Positions 46,759 to 57,678 of a DNA stretch of 64,000 nucleotides are shown here, piece after piece. Position 1 is the stretch's first letter. Every line of letters begins with the position of its first letter. The notes beneath the pieces are model-generated. The model was given only the letters and a program-made list of their open reading frames with translations, searched no databases and had not been told where the DNA came from. Origin of the DNA: Auricularia sp. M13. Its lineage: Eukaryota > Basidiomycota > Agaricomycetes > Auriculariales > Auriculariaceae. Made by a program: the position numbers and the translations under genes. The stretch covers positions 5,766,001 through 5,830,000 of the forward strand of contig CM073193.1 of assembly GCA_037042915.1 (NCBI GenBank), given 5' to 3'.

Positions 46759-47260
46759 TACACCGCGGGCAAAAGCCATGATAGTACCGACCCGTACTAT
46801 CACTGTAATAGTGGGTGTAAAGCTCTCGGGGATGGTGCCACCTGGGTGCCACGGCCGACTGCGGAAGACTGGGCAACTGCATTCATGAGAGGTCTCTGGC
46901 ACACGGCCGAACTTCCGATCTCGGCCAAGCAGCAGTCGTATTTTCGTGAGCATCCGGTGTCCAACGACTTAAATTTCTTTCAATATCTTGTTGCAGATAC
47001 TGGTGAGACATTCCTCAACACTTGCTGAGTACTTGCTGCCTCCTCTTTCTAGTTATCTCTCCCCATACTGGTCCTCTCAGTGGTCTTCCGACGCCTCCTT
47101 CCGATGGCCCGGAGTCTGACAGAGGCGCCCATGTAACTAACTGTACGGAGCGTCAGAACAATGCCGATCCCCACTGGGTGGCACAATGGAAAACTGGCAG
47201 ATCAAAACTATCACAGTGATAGTATGCACCCATACTATCATGACCTTTGCCCGCGGTGAA
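46759..47260. mobile_element. 502 bp MITE-like element with TTA target duplication
   Basis: Terminal inverted repeats of about 50 bp match with roughly nine differences. The left starts TACACCGCGGGCAAAAGCCA and runs through ACTATCACTGTAATAG; the right is its inverse, ending CCGCGGTGAA. TTA flanks both sides (46756-46758 and 47261-47263), the three-base target typical of PIF/Harbinger transposons. Each terminal repeat itself contains near-palindromes (ACTATCACAGTGATAGT at 47206-47222). There is no transposase, so the element is non-autonomous. Confidence 0.8.
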
Positions 47261-47301
47261 TTAACCCCAGTGAAAACTCGGCATTGGCCATCCGAGCTGG
47301 C

Positions 47302-47319
47302 AGGTTAACGCGTTAACCT
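47302..47319. repeat. Perfect 18-bp palindrome
   Basis: AGGTTAACGCGTTAACCT is identical to its reverse complement. It lies about 40 bp outside the preceding transposon-like element. It could be a dimeric protein-binding site or chance. Confidence 0.5.
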
Positions 47320-48263
47320 TGCACCTTTCTTCCTGAATGAAGGCCAGCGACAGACAGGGTAGACAGCAAGTCAAGATGAGCTTATATTCTTCGATTTTCA
47401 CTATGCTCGTAATGCTGCAGCGTTCTAAGTTTCACAAAGTCGTGACCGCACCTCTCAATGCCTGCAGCGCCGCAATTTCCTGTGCCGCGTACCATCCACA
47501 GAACTTTCCCACCTGCTCTGGGTCAGGCTCACTGCATCATCCCAAGCGTACGGCACTGATTCAACTGATCAAGGAGAAGAGAGTCCTGTGACAACCTAGG
47601 ACAACCTCCGAGTCTGCATCGTAGTCTATCATCATAGATGCTTTCGACACAACTCTTCTCGCTGGATTGCGTTGTCATGCGATGCTCAGATTATTGAACG
47701 ACACTATGTGGTAATTCTTGAAGGGTATACGCGCATATTGAGCTGCCAGTCGATGCAGTTTCCGTGAGGGTACCTTAGGGCTATTTTCCCCAAGCGTGGA
47801 CAAGGTCAGCAATGACGATTTATTTAGATTCTCACAGAGCTGAATCAGCCCAGTGCGAATCCGCGACCTGGACACGGCAGAAGTCGCCATTGATCAATTC
47901 TATGCCTCGGCATGCAGGTGCATGAAGTTCATTCATGTCGATTGCACTTTCATGCGTGTTCTCTTCGCTCATGCACCTTTCATTTTCAGCCAATTTTTTC
48001 AAGTTCTCAACGGCGGACAATGGTCGAATATAAACAGCCTCCCGCGGACGGGGGTTTGGGTGAGATTGCCGTTGCTCGGCGACGCGGGGCCGCCCGTGTG
48101 ATGCGCCGGCTCTCAGTGAGTCTCACGCTTACGCGCGCCAAGCGGATGATCCCTTTTGAGCGCCCAATCTTCTCCAGGGACCGCGCTGGCGGGATACAAA
48201 TACTCTCCCTTACTCTTCGTCCGCCCCGCCCCCGCTCCCCCACACTCGTCGTCCCGCTGGCTC
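47320..48263. other. Intergenic region, promoter of the following gene
   Basis: No gene is recognised. GGGATACAAATACTCT at 48190-48205, about 60-70 bp before the next start codon, is a weak TATA-like core. Confidence 0.35.
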
Positions 48264-49009
48264 ATGCATTGCTCGGCCGACCTCTTGACATCCCACATTT
48301 GCCTAACAGAAGTAGTCCAAGGACGCCACACGACGTTCACGGACCGTCTCGGAGATGCCGACCTCGCCTTCAGCGTCACGCCGCGCAAGTGCAACGGCGT
48401 GCCCCAGGAGGTCCTCGCCATCTCCGGCCCCATTCTCGAATACAGCGGCGGCGGCTTGCTGTCAGCGCCCAACCGCTACCCGGCGCGCGCACCCCCTTGC
48501 CTCACTGGCAACGCACGCGAGCTGGCCGTCGTCGCGGCCCTCCTCGATCTCCCAGGAAAACGCGTCTGGCTGCCCGCGACGGGCTGGAAGTCCCTTGCGG
48601 ACTGGATTCCCCGCGTCTGGTGGCCGTCGGCGGGCGGCCAGCAGGCGCGCAAATTCAAGGCTACGGACGACGAGTACTACGTGTGGCGACGCTGCCGGAC
48701 GACATTGGAGTGGACGGTATGAGACCACTCGTACGCGTCGTTTGGCACGCTTACTCACGCGCTCGCTGTCTTCCAGTGCTGCAACGAGCGCAACTACTTC
48801 GTCGCGTCCTACTACAACGACACCATGTCGCCCGATAGCTTTTCCGAAGGCACGCTCTCCATATCCCCGTCGTTCCAGCACATAGCCCCTTGTACGTCCT
48901 CCGCGCACGCCTCCCGCAGCCCCTCGCTTACCCTTCTCCGGCGCCAGGCATCATCACATCTTTCCTCGCAGTCCGCCACCTCGCCTCGCGCCGTTCACCG
49001 TCGATATAA
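48264..49009 (+). CDS. DUF6593-like small protein
   Basis: Three exons (48264-48716, 48777-48891, 48948-49009) give 209 residues. The pattern resembles the DUF6593 family of basidiomycetes: a TTFTDRLGDADLAFSV opening, a strand-rich middle, RKFKATDDEYYVWRR and EWTCCNERNYFVASYYND, followed by GTLSISPSFQHIAP and a hydrophobic last strand (IITSFLAVRHL). The function of the family is not known. The start ATG 48264 is chosen because the upstream open frame has no ATG. The third exon acceptor could alternatively be at 48990, giving a shorter end. The assignment to DUF6593 is by recall and should be checked. Confidence 0.6.
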
Positions 49010-51010
49010 CCCGCGCTCCGCCGCCGACCATACATACCACCGCATTCGTTTCCATGCACACACACATTGCCCGACATTGTTGACACCCACCCACGCCGCG
49101 CCCGCCTCGCGTATCACGCGGCGGCATCGCCGTGCCTAATTGCACTATCCTTTTAGCATACTGTATCACGCTTCCCTTGCGCCGTTCCACGTTTCTTGGC
49201 CGCCTTGTCCCACGCTCACTCGCACATTCCCTCTGTTGCGCCTGCTACACTCTGCCACCCTGCTATAAGTTCCTCTTACGCCTGCCTGCACACCACCGTT
49301 CTGTCTTCCCCCTTGTATATTTGGATATCTGGACGGATTGGGTTTTTCTGGCACATGTATGATATACAACACCGAATCAAATTTGAACGCAACGATGAAT
49401 TCAGAATTCGATCCCGCGCAGCAGCGTAGGAAATTGCGGGCGCCTGTCAGTGTCATGCAATGGGCACGGGATGATATGACGCCGTCAGGGCAGACTTTCG
49501 GTGATGACAAGCACGCGGAAGCTTTGCGGAAGCTCGCGGAGGTCCCCGGATTGTCCGCCGGGACGTAATAACGGAGATAGACATCACCTCCGACGGGCTT
49601 CTCAATTTGGGCGTGGGGACCCGGCGTCCTGTTCCATCATCTTCTCGGTGCGGGTGCCTGCGTCCAGGGCGCAGCGCTACGCGGACTAGACACACGCGTA
49701 ATACAACCGCGGGGCCCAAAAAAAGAGTCCTGTCGCGAGGATCTATTATAATCTTTCTATAATCTCGTATCTGATCAACTTCAAGTGACAAGAGGGCTGC
49801 CTGAGCTATTTTCAGCGGGTCGATAAGTCAAAGATAGAACTACGCCGATTCTCTCATCGCCCGCCCACGTCGCAGGTGCGTGCTTCGGACTCTGGGAGAA
49901 CCCGTTTGACTGACTGGAAATTCGTGCTGAGGACACGATCGTGGCTGACGGCGAGCGCATCCAGGCGGACAAAAACCAAGACAAACAATCCGGCGAATTG
50001 CTCAGTGTGGCAAGTTCGCAACCAGAGTCCTACGGACTAGAAGACTAGGTACTAGTTCCAGCTATGTTCATAACGATAGACCCCTTCCGAAAAAAGTGAA
50101 CTACGTCGGAACAGCTGATCCGGACGTCCTAAGCGAGCCAACTCGCCACCGGATTGGCTGGCTGCTCGCTTAGGATACCTCGTATGGTAGGCGCCACCTC
50201 GCCGCGTCAAAACGCAGAAATCGGCCGTGGGGTCTATCGTTTTGAACATAGCTGTCAGCGCGCTTTTTGTAGCCGGCGTCGGCGTGCGTGTCCTCGGCCA
50301 GATAATACGAATTGTCCCGGGCCTGTGACGTATTGGTACGCTGAGAAAGCCTCCCAAATATAACTTATTCGAACCTTGGCGGCACTTTGCTCGGGGGCGA
50401 GAAACCGCAGGATGGCCATGAAGCCGCAGAAAATGAGCATTACATATCCATGGAGGATGTTCAAGGCGGAAAGTTGAATATCTTGACACTCCTTACATCC
50501 TGACATACAGAGACACGTCAGAGAGCTACACAATCAAAGGATAGGTAACTGTAAGTTCACGATGGAAGGTTGGCAAACGCTTCTGAACTTAGACAGTGCC
50601 GTTGCGGTTAGTTGTGAACGGTGAGATAAATACTGAGCTCAGGCTGACTGGCAAGATTAAAATTTTCATTACTATGACGGAAATTCTGCTCTGCCTTCCA
50701 TCGCTTTCGGATCGCAGAGGTGCATATTGTTGTCGAAGGACTCGAGTTTGGCGCTGTTGTCACTGTACAGGATCGGCATCACCCGGGAAAGTTCCGAAAC
50801 CTACCTCCTCCATCCTCAAGACCGTCCGCTCGTTGGGTCCGCCGCCGCCCGACGCCCACAAAAGTGCGTCCGCGCTCGATGCCCGCGGCGTTGCGCGTAT
50901 ACATGTTGCGCGCGCTCCTGGAGCGCGCGCTCGACGACGCGCGGCGCTGCTGGCAACATTTTGCATATAGTCGAGCTCGCTGACCTGGGCGACGCAGAAC
51001 CCCGCACGTA
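49010..51010. other. Region without a confident gene; contains nested inverted repeats
   Basis: The frames 49166-49510, 49453-49791 and 50255-50533 have no family resemblance. A 264-nt plus-strand frame at 50720-50983 precedes the ribosomal gene but is GC-rich and shadowed by other frames. The nested inverted repeats 50060-50253 are listed separately. The final 100 bp should hold the eL20 promoter. Confidence 0.4.
50060..50253. repeat. Nested inverted repeats (fold-back remnant)
   Basis: The outer arms, AGCTATGTTCATAACGATAG plus ACCCC (50060-50084) and the inverse at 50229-50253, match at 24 of 25 bases. Inside them TCCTAAGCGAGC (50127-50138) is inverted at 50164-50175. The two are nearly concentric. 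No coding capacity or clear target duplication is seen. Confidence 0.7.
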
Positions 51011-51644
51011 ATGGCCATCAACGAGTACCAGGTTATTGGGCGCCATCTGCCCACGGAGCGTGAGCCGACGCCCAAGCTCTACCGCATGCGCATCTTTGCG
51101 GCCAACGAGGTCATCGCAAAGTCGCGTTTCTGGTACTTCCTCCGGTGCGCCGCTTGCCTTTACTTACTCTGCTGGGTGTACACTTTTACTTACTTTGTTG
51201 CTTAGGAAGTTGAAGAAGGTCAAGAAGACGACGGGCGAGATCGTGTCGGTCAACGCGGTGCGCACCGTGTTCGAACCCGCCCGAGGGCGCCTTTGCTCAC
51301 ATTTCTCGCGTTAGATCTCTGAGAAGAAGCCGCTCAAGATCAAGAACTTCGGCATCTGGCTGCGCTACGACTCGCGTTCGGGCACGCACAACATGTACAA
51401 GGAGTTCCGCGAGCTGAGCCGCACGGCCGCCGTCAAGGCGCTGTACCAGGACATGGCCGCCCGCCACCGCGCCCGCTTCCGGTCCATCCACATCCTGCGC
51501 GTCGTCGAGATCGAGAAGAGCGCGGACATCCGCCGGCCGTACATCAAGCAGCTCCTCACCCCCAAGCTGCGCTTCCCGCTCCCCCACCGCGTCGAGGTCA
51601 CCTCCAAGTCCACCTTCGTCGCCAACCGCCCCTCGACCTTCTGA
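51011..51644 (+). CDS. RPL20: 60S ribosomal protein eL20 (L20/L18a)
   Basis: This is a large-subunit ribosomal protein. The three exons (51011-51144, 51206-51257, 51315-51644) give 171 residues, against 172 in yeast. The sequence is highly typical: [71 protein letters not shown] and [20 protein letters not shown]. The start is the ATG preceding [10 protein letters not shown] short extra non-coding or coding first exon, common in fungal ribosomal genes, cannot be excluded. Introns are 61 and 57 bp. Confidence 0.95.
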
Positions 51645-51857
51645 GCGCCCTAGCTGTAGCTGCTGTGGTTCCTGTGGTGACGATAAAATGTTTTCAGGCG
51701 GTATGATTATGCAGCATGCCTTTTGTCCGCACCTGATGCGATGGTTGGATCATCTGTTGAGTTGAAATCCTGTTGCGAAGCTCGTTCACATAATGTCGCA
51801 ACCGCGCGACCACAGAGTCGGTCTCTGCTTCCAGAATCGGCGTCTGCGCTTTCAATA

Positions 51858-52430
51858 CACGGCTACCCAGATGATTACCTGAAAGGTTGTAACTTTCCGG
51901 TTACCGCGTGTAGACACGGATTAGAAGAAAGCGAGGTAACCTGTGCAAAGACGTGCACGATGTAACCAAGTGACTTTGCTTATGTGACCCAATGACGCAA
52001 CCTGTGTAACACCCATGATCCGAAGTGGGACCAAGGCAAACTCGTTGGACTTGTCTCTCGCAAAGTCTGGGATGAGGCCAAGTATGTGCCCAAAGGCTCT
52101 ATTTTGCCCAAATCTTACTTCCATTGGTAAAAACTCATTGAAAGTTAGATATTTATGCCAGCAGTCGGGTCCCTCCAAGCTTTTCCAGCCACCCTCGAGG
52201 AGGTGGGTTGACACGAGAACGAGCAGTCGATGGGTGGGGCGGAGCTACGGAACGCTCCTCCGTTTTTGGCCGAACGCCGGACACAGATCTGGTGACGGTG
52301 CTAGAACATTCTTGTGTTTGCACAGGTCATGTAATTCTGTTCTGAACTTGAATGATCCAGGTAACATTTTGAGAATATTCTATGTAACACATCAAATCAC
52401 CTCGTTCAGGTAATAACCTGGGTAGCCGTG
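51858..52430. mobile_element. 573 bp MITE-like element flanked by TA
   Basis: The left end CACGGCTACCCAGATGATTA and the inverted right end match over about 25 bp with two or three differences (CACGGCTACCCAG then ATTACCTGAA on both). TA borders both ends (51856-51857 and 52431-52432). The interior has many GTAAC/GTTAC words and no transposase. It is probably a non-autonomous DNA transposon located about 210 bp downstream of the ribosomal gene stop. Confidence 0.75.
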
Positions 52431-53148
52431 TAATGCTCGCAGCCACGGTCGAGAGGCACCGTTGCACGAGTTTGCTACTCGATGCAGTTGAATGCCGTGG
52501 CTAGAAACGACTCAACTGCTCATCGAGTCTCGCGCTCTTCAACATTTCCGGCCGACTTGCCAACAATTTATCGAACGGATAGCTGAGTGCTACTGCGAAG
52601 TCTACCACAACACGGTGTCTGCTTTCTGAGAAGGGCCCTTCGTCCACGGCAGCGCACTCTGCGTCCCCCGGGCCCAACCGAATTATTGTTAGTGAGTATT
52701 CCTAGCGAGACCAGACTTAGCGCAGCCTGCCGCGGTTGTGCTCGCAATTGACTTTAATTGCCATTGGTGCCATCCAAGCATTCCGGAGTAGTTGACATCC
52801 ACTTCGTCCGGTGCTGCTGAGAGGGTCCGGGACTGGTGAAATGTGATGTTCAGACATGACTTAGTCGTTCCCCGAGTAATAGAGCACTAAATCTTATAGT
52901 GATGTACGAGGGCAGAGATGACAATCCCCATTGGCGAATATCTGGATGTCGCGTCCGTGATCCTATGTACCAATTGGTGCCGCGGGTAGGGCGCTTGGCG
53001 AGCTGCACGTAGGGAGGTGAGACTCAATCGAGGGCGCTATTTCCACACAACATGGGCACTGGCGTCGAAGGGTGCGCACGCGAGAAATGTTGGGGGCTCT
53101 GCATAGACACTGTACATCTCGACCGCCGGAGCGCAAAGTTCCGCATTC
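52431..53148. other. Intergenic region, nothing recognised
   Basis: No open frame with coding character and no RNA gene is seen between the element and the next gene. Confidence 0.4.
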
Positions 53149-54900
53149 TCATTCCTGCATCCTATCCTCCTGCAACGTCGTCAACTTAGCATTCCTTGGT
53201 ATAACGATGATTCTCACCTTGCCTGTATCCAAGAGCACGACCTGTGCCTTCCTTATGACTCTGGGCGGTCTCTGATCGCCTGTCCTTGAGGCGATTAGCC
53301 CGGCGGCGATGGTAAGGGCGACGATTGGGCGGGAGTGATTCTTGCTGGAAATGCTTGGGGTTTCGTCGGAACGCATTTCCGCCTGGTTGAAGCTGTCCTC
53401 CGGGGCTGGTGCGAACATCTCGTAGTCGAACGAAAGATGAGAACCGCAGGCACTGTCCTTCCAACGTAGTGTCATCGCGCAAACCTTCCGGGCCTCCTCG
53501 TACAGTTTTTCGAAGGACGTGTCGTGATGCCCAGATTCCGTAAAGTGGTCAATGACGAGTCTCGCATTTGTTGCGATCATTTCAGCAGCGTTGGAAACGT
53601 AGGCGTCGTCGTTTCCTGTGCCTCTGAATGCGTTGTATGTGATTGAACGCCATCGAGCACTATATTCCTGCGTCTCTGGTCATAACGGTGAGTGAGGTCG
53701 ACGTATAGACAATGAATATCTGTGGCCTTCCTCACCTGTAGCCCTTATCTTGCTTTGCACATCACGAAGCATTGCGTTCACCGTCATTTCGACGCGGGGC
53801 GAGAAGGGGCGGAAGAAAAAGTGGTGTAGAACCATGTAGAAGATACCCTGGACGGCCTGCACCAGAGCCTGCTCTAACGGAAGCTGTGCCTTCGCAGAGC
53901 CATCGAGGAACGATGCGAGCAGCCTGCGGAGGCCAGGATCGGCGAGTTCCTGGAAATTTTGCAGCCGCGAAACCCGCACGACGTCGTCGGGCAAGTTGAG
54001 ATCGTTGATGCAGCGGAATGCGGCCTCGTTCACGGCGTCGTTCAGATCGTCGAACGATGTCAGCAGTACTAAGCACGCAAACTAAGAATAAAGGTGTTGC
54101 ACGTAAGTACAGAGAACGCACCGTGAGTATCAACATCCTCAGTCGTCAGGGACCTGAGGTTCGCAAGGTCATTCGAAGCCGTAGCTAGTCGTCGTTCGGC
54201 GTCAGCCAAAGCCCTTCGCAAGGATTGTTCCCGGATCTTTGCGTCGTCGAGCGCCTGGCAAAACTGGCTCTCCCGTTCGGAAGCAGACTTCTCCAACTCG
54301 CGCCAGCGCCTCATCAAATCCTTGTACGCGTCCTCCAGATCTTTCGAGTCGTGGAAGGCGTCGTATTCGGATCCTTTGCGGCCCGGCCCGCCCGGCGTCT
54401 TTGACTTCTGGCCGGCGCTGACAGTGCTACGCGGTATGCGTGACTCGGGCACCATCATAGATGAAAGCTTTCCAGCGGCACTGGTGGAAACGGCACCATG
54501 AGTCGGCGATGTCTGCTGAACTTTTGGGTGACTATGAGCGCGGATTCCAACCCTGATAGTCTGCTCGGCTCACCCTCAAACTCTGGCAGGTTCCTCGTCT
54601 GCCTGGTCCGTACATTGGACCCAGCTATGTTGGATGATTGGGACACTGCGCCTGCGGTGTCGGATGGAATTCTCTGGAAGGACACTGCAACAGACGCACA
54701 GCGCGAGGACGGTAGCTGCACGCTTCCAGCAGCAGAACCAGCAGACATCGTTTCGCGGGTGGCTAGACTCGAGCTGATGCTACGATCTTCTTCACCTCTG
54801 GGAGTCGTGAGACCAAAGTATTGGGCCACCTCCTTCAGAACCTGATGGCAGTTATCAGTGGAGGCAACGAGAGGAAATTCAACGACACTACCATGAGCTG
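53149..54900 (-). CDS. Coiled-coil protein of unknown function, 5' end unresolved
   Basis: Clear coding exons read leftward. One runs from about 54530 to 54116 and encodes KLSSMMVPESRIPRS, then a coiled coil (DAYKDLMRRWRELEKSASER...REQSLRRALADAERRLATAS). The next (about 54064-53730) has LLTSFDDLNDAVNEAAFRCI and a hydrophobic stretch GIFYMVLHHFFFRPFSP. The last (about 53677-53149) has EYSARWRSITYNAF and ends in KVRIIVIPRN... The joins use GTGCG...TTAG and GTGAGG...CAGAG and keep the frame. Serine-rich frames at 54580-54900 (VLKEVAQYFGLTTPRGEE) probably form the N-terminal exon, but their join is ambiguous. I recall similar uncharacterised mushroom proteins with no named domain. The gene diverges from the Hsp70-like gene. 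Confidence 0.6.
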
Positions 54901-55037
54901 GGGCGAGAGCAAAGCAGCCGCGGGGTCGAAAGAGGGTGGCCTCGTGTTCGTCGTGCCGCAGGCGCGGAGCGCGAAGATCCACGGGGCTATTAACCCTCGC
55001 TCAGACTGCTCCCCAACCTTGCCCTCTGACCACCAGC

Positions 55038-56150
55038 ATGTCGACCCAAGCATACAACGGTGACGAGAAGATCGCATTTGCCATTGACTGTGGCACCACG
55101 ATGAGTGCGGATTGTGTCGCGTTTCTCGAGTCGCGGCTGATACTTTGTCTCCTTTAGGTGCAGTCTCATACGTTCATCTTCTTCCGGGAGTCGTGCCTGA
55201 TGTGCACTACGTCAATCGATGGCCGTTCCAGGAAGACGCAGCAGGTTTGCTCAACCTTTCTGCTGCCCAAGGCTTCGTTTTCTCAATAAATTCAGGAAAC
55301 TGCAAAGTTCCGACTGTCGTTCGCTACGATAGCAGTGGATGCGCCATTGCCTTTGGTGCAGGTGCATTGGAGGATAGTGAGGCTCCTGAAGGCACGACTC
55401 TCGCATCTTGGTTCAAACTGCTGCTCCACCCGAAAAGCATGCGCGAGGCACAGGAAATCTCGGCGCCGTCCCTACCACCCCGGGTCACTCTCAGCAAAGT
55501 CTATGCAGACTTCCTTCGCTTCTTATTCAGTCACGCGCGGGACTCCTTCCAGCGCTGCAACCCTGACGGGACAAATCTCTGGCACCGTCTCCGCACCTCG
55601 TTCGAACTCGTGATCGCCATCCCGAACGGTTGGTCTGGTGTCCAGCAAGCCTTTCTCAAGAATGCCGTCGTAGCTGCCGGTATTTTGCCTCCCAACTTCG
55701 CCTCTGGGCGTCTTGCCTTTGTACCCGAGGCAGAAGCCTCTGTGCACTTTGCTCTCGATCACATGAACGTCGCTCATTGGCTCAGGGTCGGATCGTGCTT
55801 CGCCGTGTTAGACGCTGGTGGCTCTACGGTCGACACTACGATATACCGATGCGAGTCTCTGGTCCCGAGGGTCAAGTTGGTCGAAGTGACGTCGAGTGAA
55901 TGCGTGCAGGCGGGGAGGTTAGATTCATTCATATTCCCTGGCTCTATATCCCGCAGTTAACGCCTCCGCAGTGTCTTCGTTGATGGAGTCTTTCAGCGCA
56001 GCATTCGCAAACTTCTGTCAGGCTCAAAATTTGCTGCGGATGAGTACATAAACGAGATAGTGAACGTGTTTGAATCCAAAACCGTGAGCGATCTGAATGT
56101 CACGAGTCCATGATAGATGCTTAATATTCACAGAAACGCCGCTTCACAGG
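55038..56150 (+). pseudogene. Hsp70-superfamily ATPase-like gene, truncated at its 3' end
   Basis: Exons 55038-55104, 55158-55244, 55296-55917, 55972-56083 and the start of a fifth (56134-about 56149) join in frame. The N-terminus has the phosphate-1 loop FAIDCGTTMSAVSY. The middle has VVIAIPNGWSGVQQ-like sequence (VIAIPNGWSG), and CFAVLDAGGSTVDTTIY is the phosphate-2/connect region. It resembles the divergent Hsp70 proteins expanded in Agaricomycetes (HSPA12-like), which are usually about 550-600 residues. Here only about 300 residues can be followed. After KRRFTG the sequence becomes AT-rich and repetitive, and the remaining third (adenosine-binding part and C-terminus) is absent. It is probably a truncated copy, though a very long intron to exons outside my recognition cannot be excluded. 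Confidence 0.65.
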
Positions 56151-56457
56151 TATCCTCTTCCGGTGGTCCTTTTATTCAGTTTATCAATCAACAGACAGAA
56201 ATCGATATATTCATTGACTTCATCGATATAGACAGGTGCTACTTTCGATATAGATTATCATGTGAACACAAGAAAGGGTAAGTGACCTTTGTTCCGTGCC
56301 ATGTGAAGGCATATTTGAGACCCATCGCCCTTTGGAACCTGTGGAAAGTCTGTTGTTACGGCTCGTCAGCACCGTCGACCTCGAGCTGCACTTATTAAGC
56401 TTAACTCATATATCTTGACAGACTGCATGTGTTACGCTGCGTAAGACGACTTACATC

Positions 56458-56545
56458 TGGATTAATGGTGTAGTGGTTAAGTGAGATCGTGAGCTCTATT
56501 TTGCTCTCCACGATGGTGAGTTCAAATCCTGGTTTTGTCTTTATT
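56458..56545 (+). repeat. tRNA-like (SINE-type) segment with A and B boxes
   Basis: AATGGTGTAGTGGTTAAG (about 56464-56481) matches the RNA polymerase III A box. GAGTTCAAATCC (56518-56529) matches the B box, spaced as in tRNA genes. The acceptor and T stems do not pair properly, so it is not a working tRNA. It looks like the tRNA-derived head of a SINE or a decayed tRNA gene. Confidence 0.5.
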
Positions 56546-56556
56546 TTGCTTTCACT

Positions 56557-56604
56557 GTGACTGTGACTTTTGCGCGACTCTCCGCGCAAAAGTCACACGG
56601 TCAC
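56557..56604. repeat. Strong hairpin, 20-22 nt arms with 6-nt loop
   Basis: GTGACTTTTGCGCG (56563-56576) pairs perfectly with CGCGCAAAAGTCAC (56583-56596), and the pairing extends outward with small mismatches (GTGACT versus ACGGTCAC). It lies directly downstream of the tRNA-like segment and may be the tail structure of the same element. Confidence 0.65.
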
Positions 56605-56834
56605 AATGTTTCTTGACACCGTCAATCATCCGCTGTCCTCTGTCTTGCTACGTTGAAGCTGTCTAGCACTGGTACTGCAGGCTACAACACAGGAACACGT
56701 GTGAACTTGTGCAGCGTCGTTCTCTGAAGCTTCATGAACGTGCTGATGCGCGCACAAAGCTCGTCGGCACCAGCTTCGTGTCTGACGCACTCCGGGCTGT
56801 AGCCAGGCGACGCTGAATCAACGAGAACAACGCG

Positions 56835-57540
56835 TTGGGCGCGCTGCCGTCGAATGCAGTCCGGTGCATGCTGTGCGACCTCGTGCTCGACGACGTGCTG
56901 GCCGTCTCGCAGTCATGTCACCGTCTGCGCGCGATGACACTTGCCATGCCCGAGTTCTGGAGCCGAAATCGTTGCTCAGGTTCGAGCAGTTCATCATGCA
57001 GCGCGCAGCGCCCGTCCTGCTGCAGCTCATGCTCGCTGTCGCGTGTCTGCCAGAGCCACCGGAATGGCCGAACACGTGCTGCCAGATGCTCGCGGAGTAC
57101 CTGGGTCGCGTCGGGCGGCTGACGCTGCTCACTGAGCTGTATGGGCTGCTGCCGCTGAGGGAGCACGACGAGTGGGCGCACCTGTGGGGCGGCGTCCCGG
57201 AGCACCATGTCTGCCTGCTGCCGTTCCTGCACCCGTCGCAGTGGTCGCTCATCTGCCATGCGCTCGGCCAGCCCACGCTGATGCTCTGCAGTTCGTCATC
57301 TACCGCACCGTCTTCATGCCAAGCCACTGCTCGCTCTGTGCCCCGACCTCTTCCACGTGCTCGTGCAGGTGTTTGCGAACCTTGTGTCGCTGCATTACCA
57401 CACGTGGAACACGTCGCCCACGCTCCACCTGGAGGACATCAGCGCCAAGCTCACCGTGCTCCCTGTGCTCGGATACTGCGTATCAAAGACCACCTGCTCG
57501 TGGACTACAACGAGGCGATGAACACCATGCCGCTGCCGCT
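56835..57540 (+). pseudogene. F-box protein relic, several frameshifts
   Basis: An F-box-like start (GALPSNAVRCMLCDLVLDDV; SQSCHRLRAMTLAMPEFW) is followed in another frame by LLRFEQFIMQRAAPVLLQLM...RVGRLTLLTELYGLL, and in a third frame by PDLFHVLVQVFANLVSLHYH...LTVLPVLGY. No intron signals explain the changes. The relic faces the 3' end of the BTB gene. Confidence 0.55.
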
Positions 57541-57678
57541 GGTCAGGCACTTGTTGAAGCACTCGCGTGGGAGGTGGACTGCCAGCAGATCCATTGCATT
57601 GTCCACGGCTGCTGGACGTACATATGCAAAAAAAATTGTCATCTATACGTCATTACAAAGCCCTACTACCTGACTGTG

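Larger units (their letters stand above)
56151..56834. other. AT-rich repeat-bearing region
   Basis: The region between the truncated Hsp70-like gene and the F-box relic contains a run of ATCGATAT-like words (56195-56250), the tRNA-like segment and a strong hairpin. No protein gene is seen. Confidence 0.4.

Noticed and set aside
50720-50983. Plus-strand 87-codon frame as an upstream exon of eL20
   Set aside because: The eL20 start [10 protein letters not shown] already matches the family N-terminus, and the frame is equally open in competing frames.
56458-56545. Functional tRNA gene
   Set aside because: A and B boxes are present, but the acceptor and T stems do not pair, so it is called a tRNA-like repeat.
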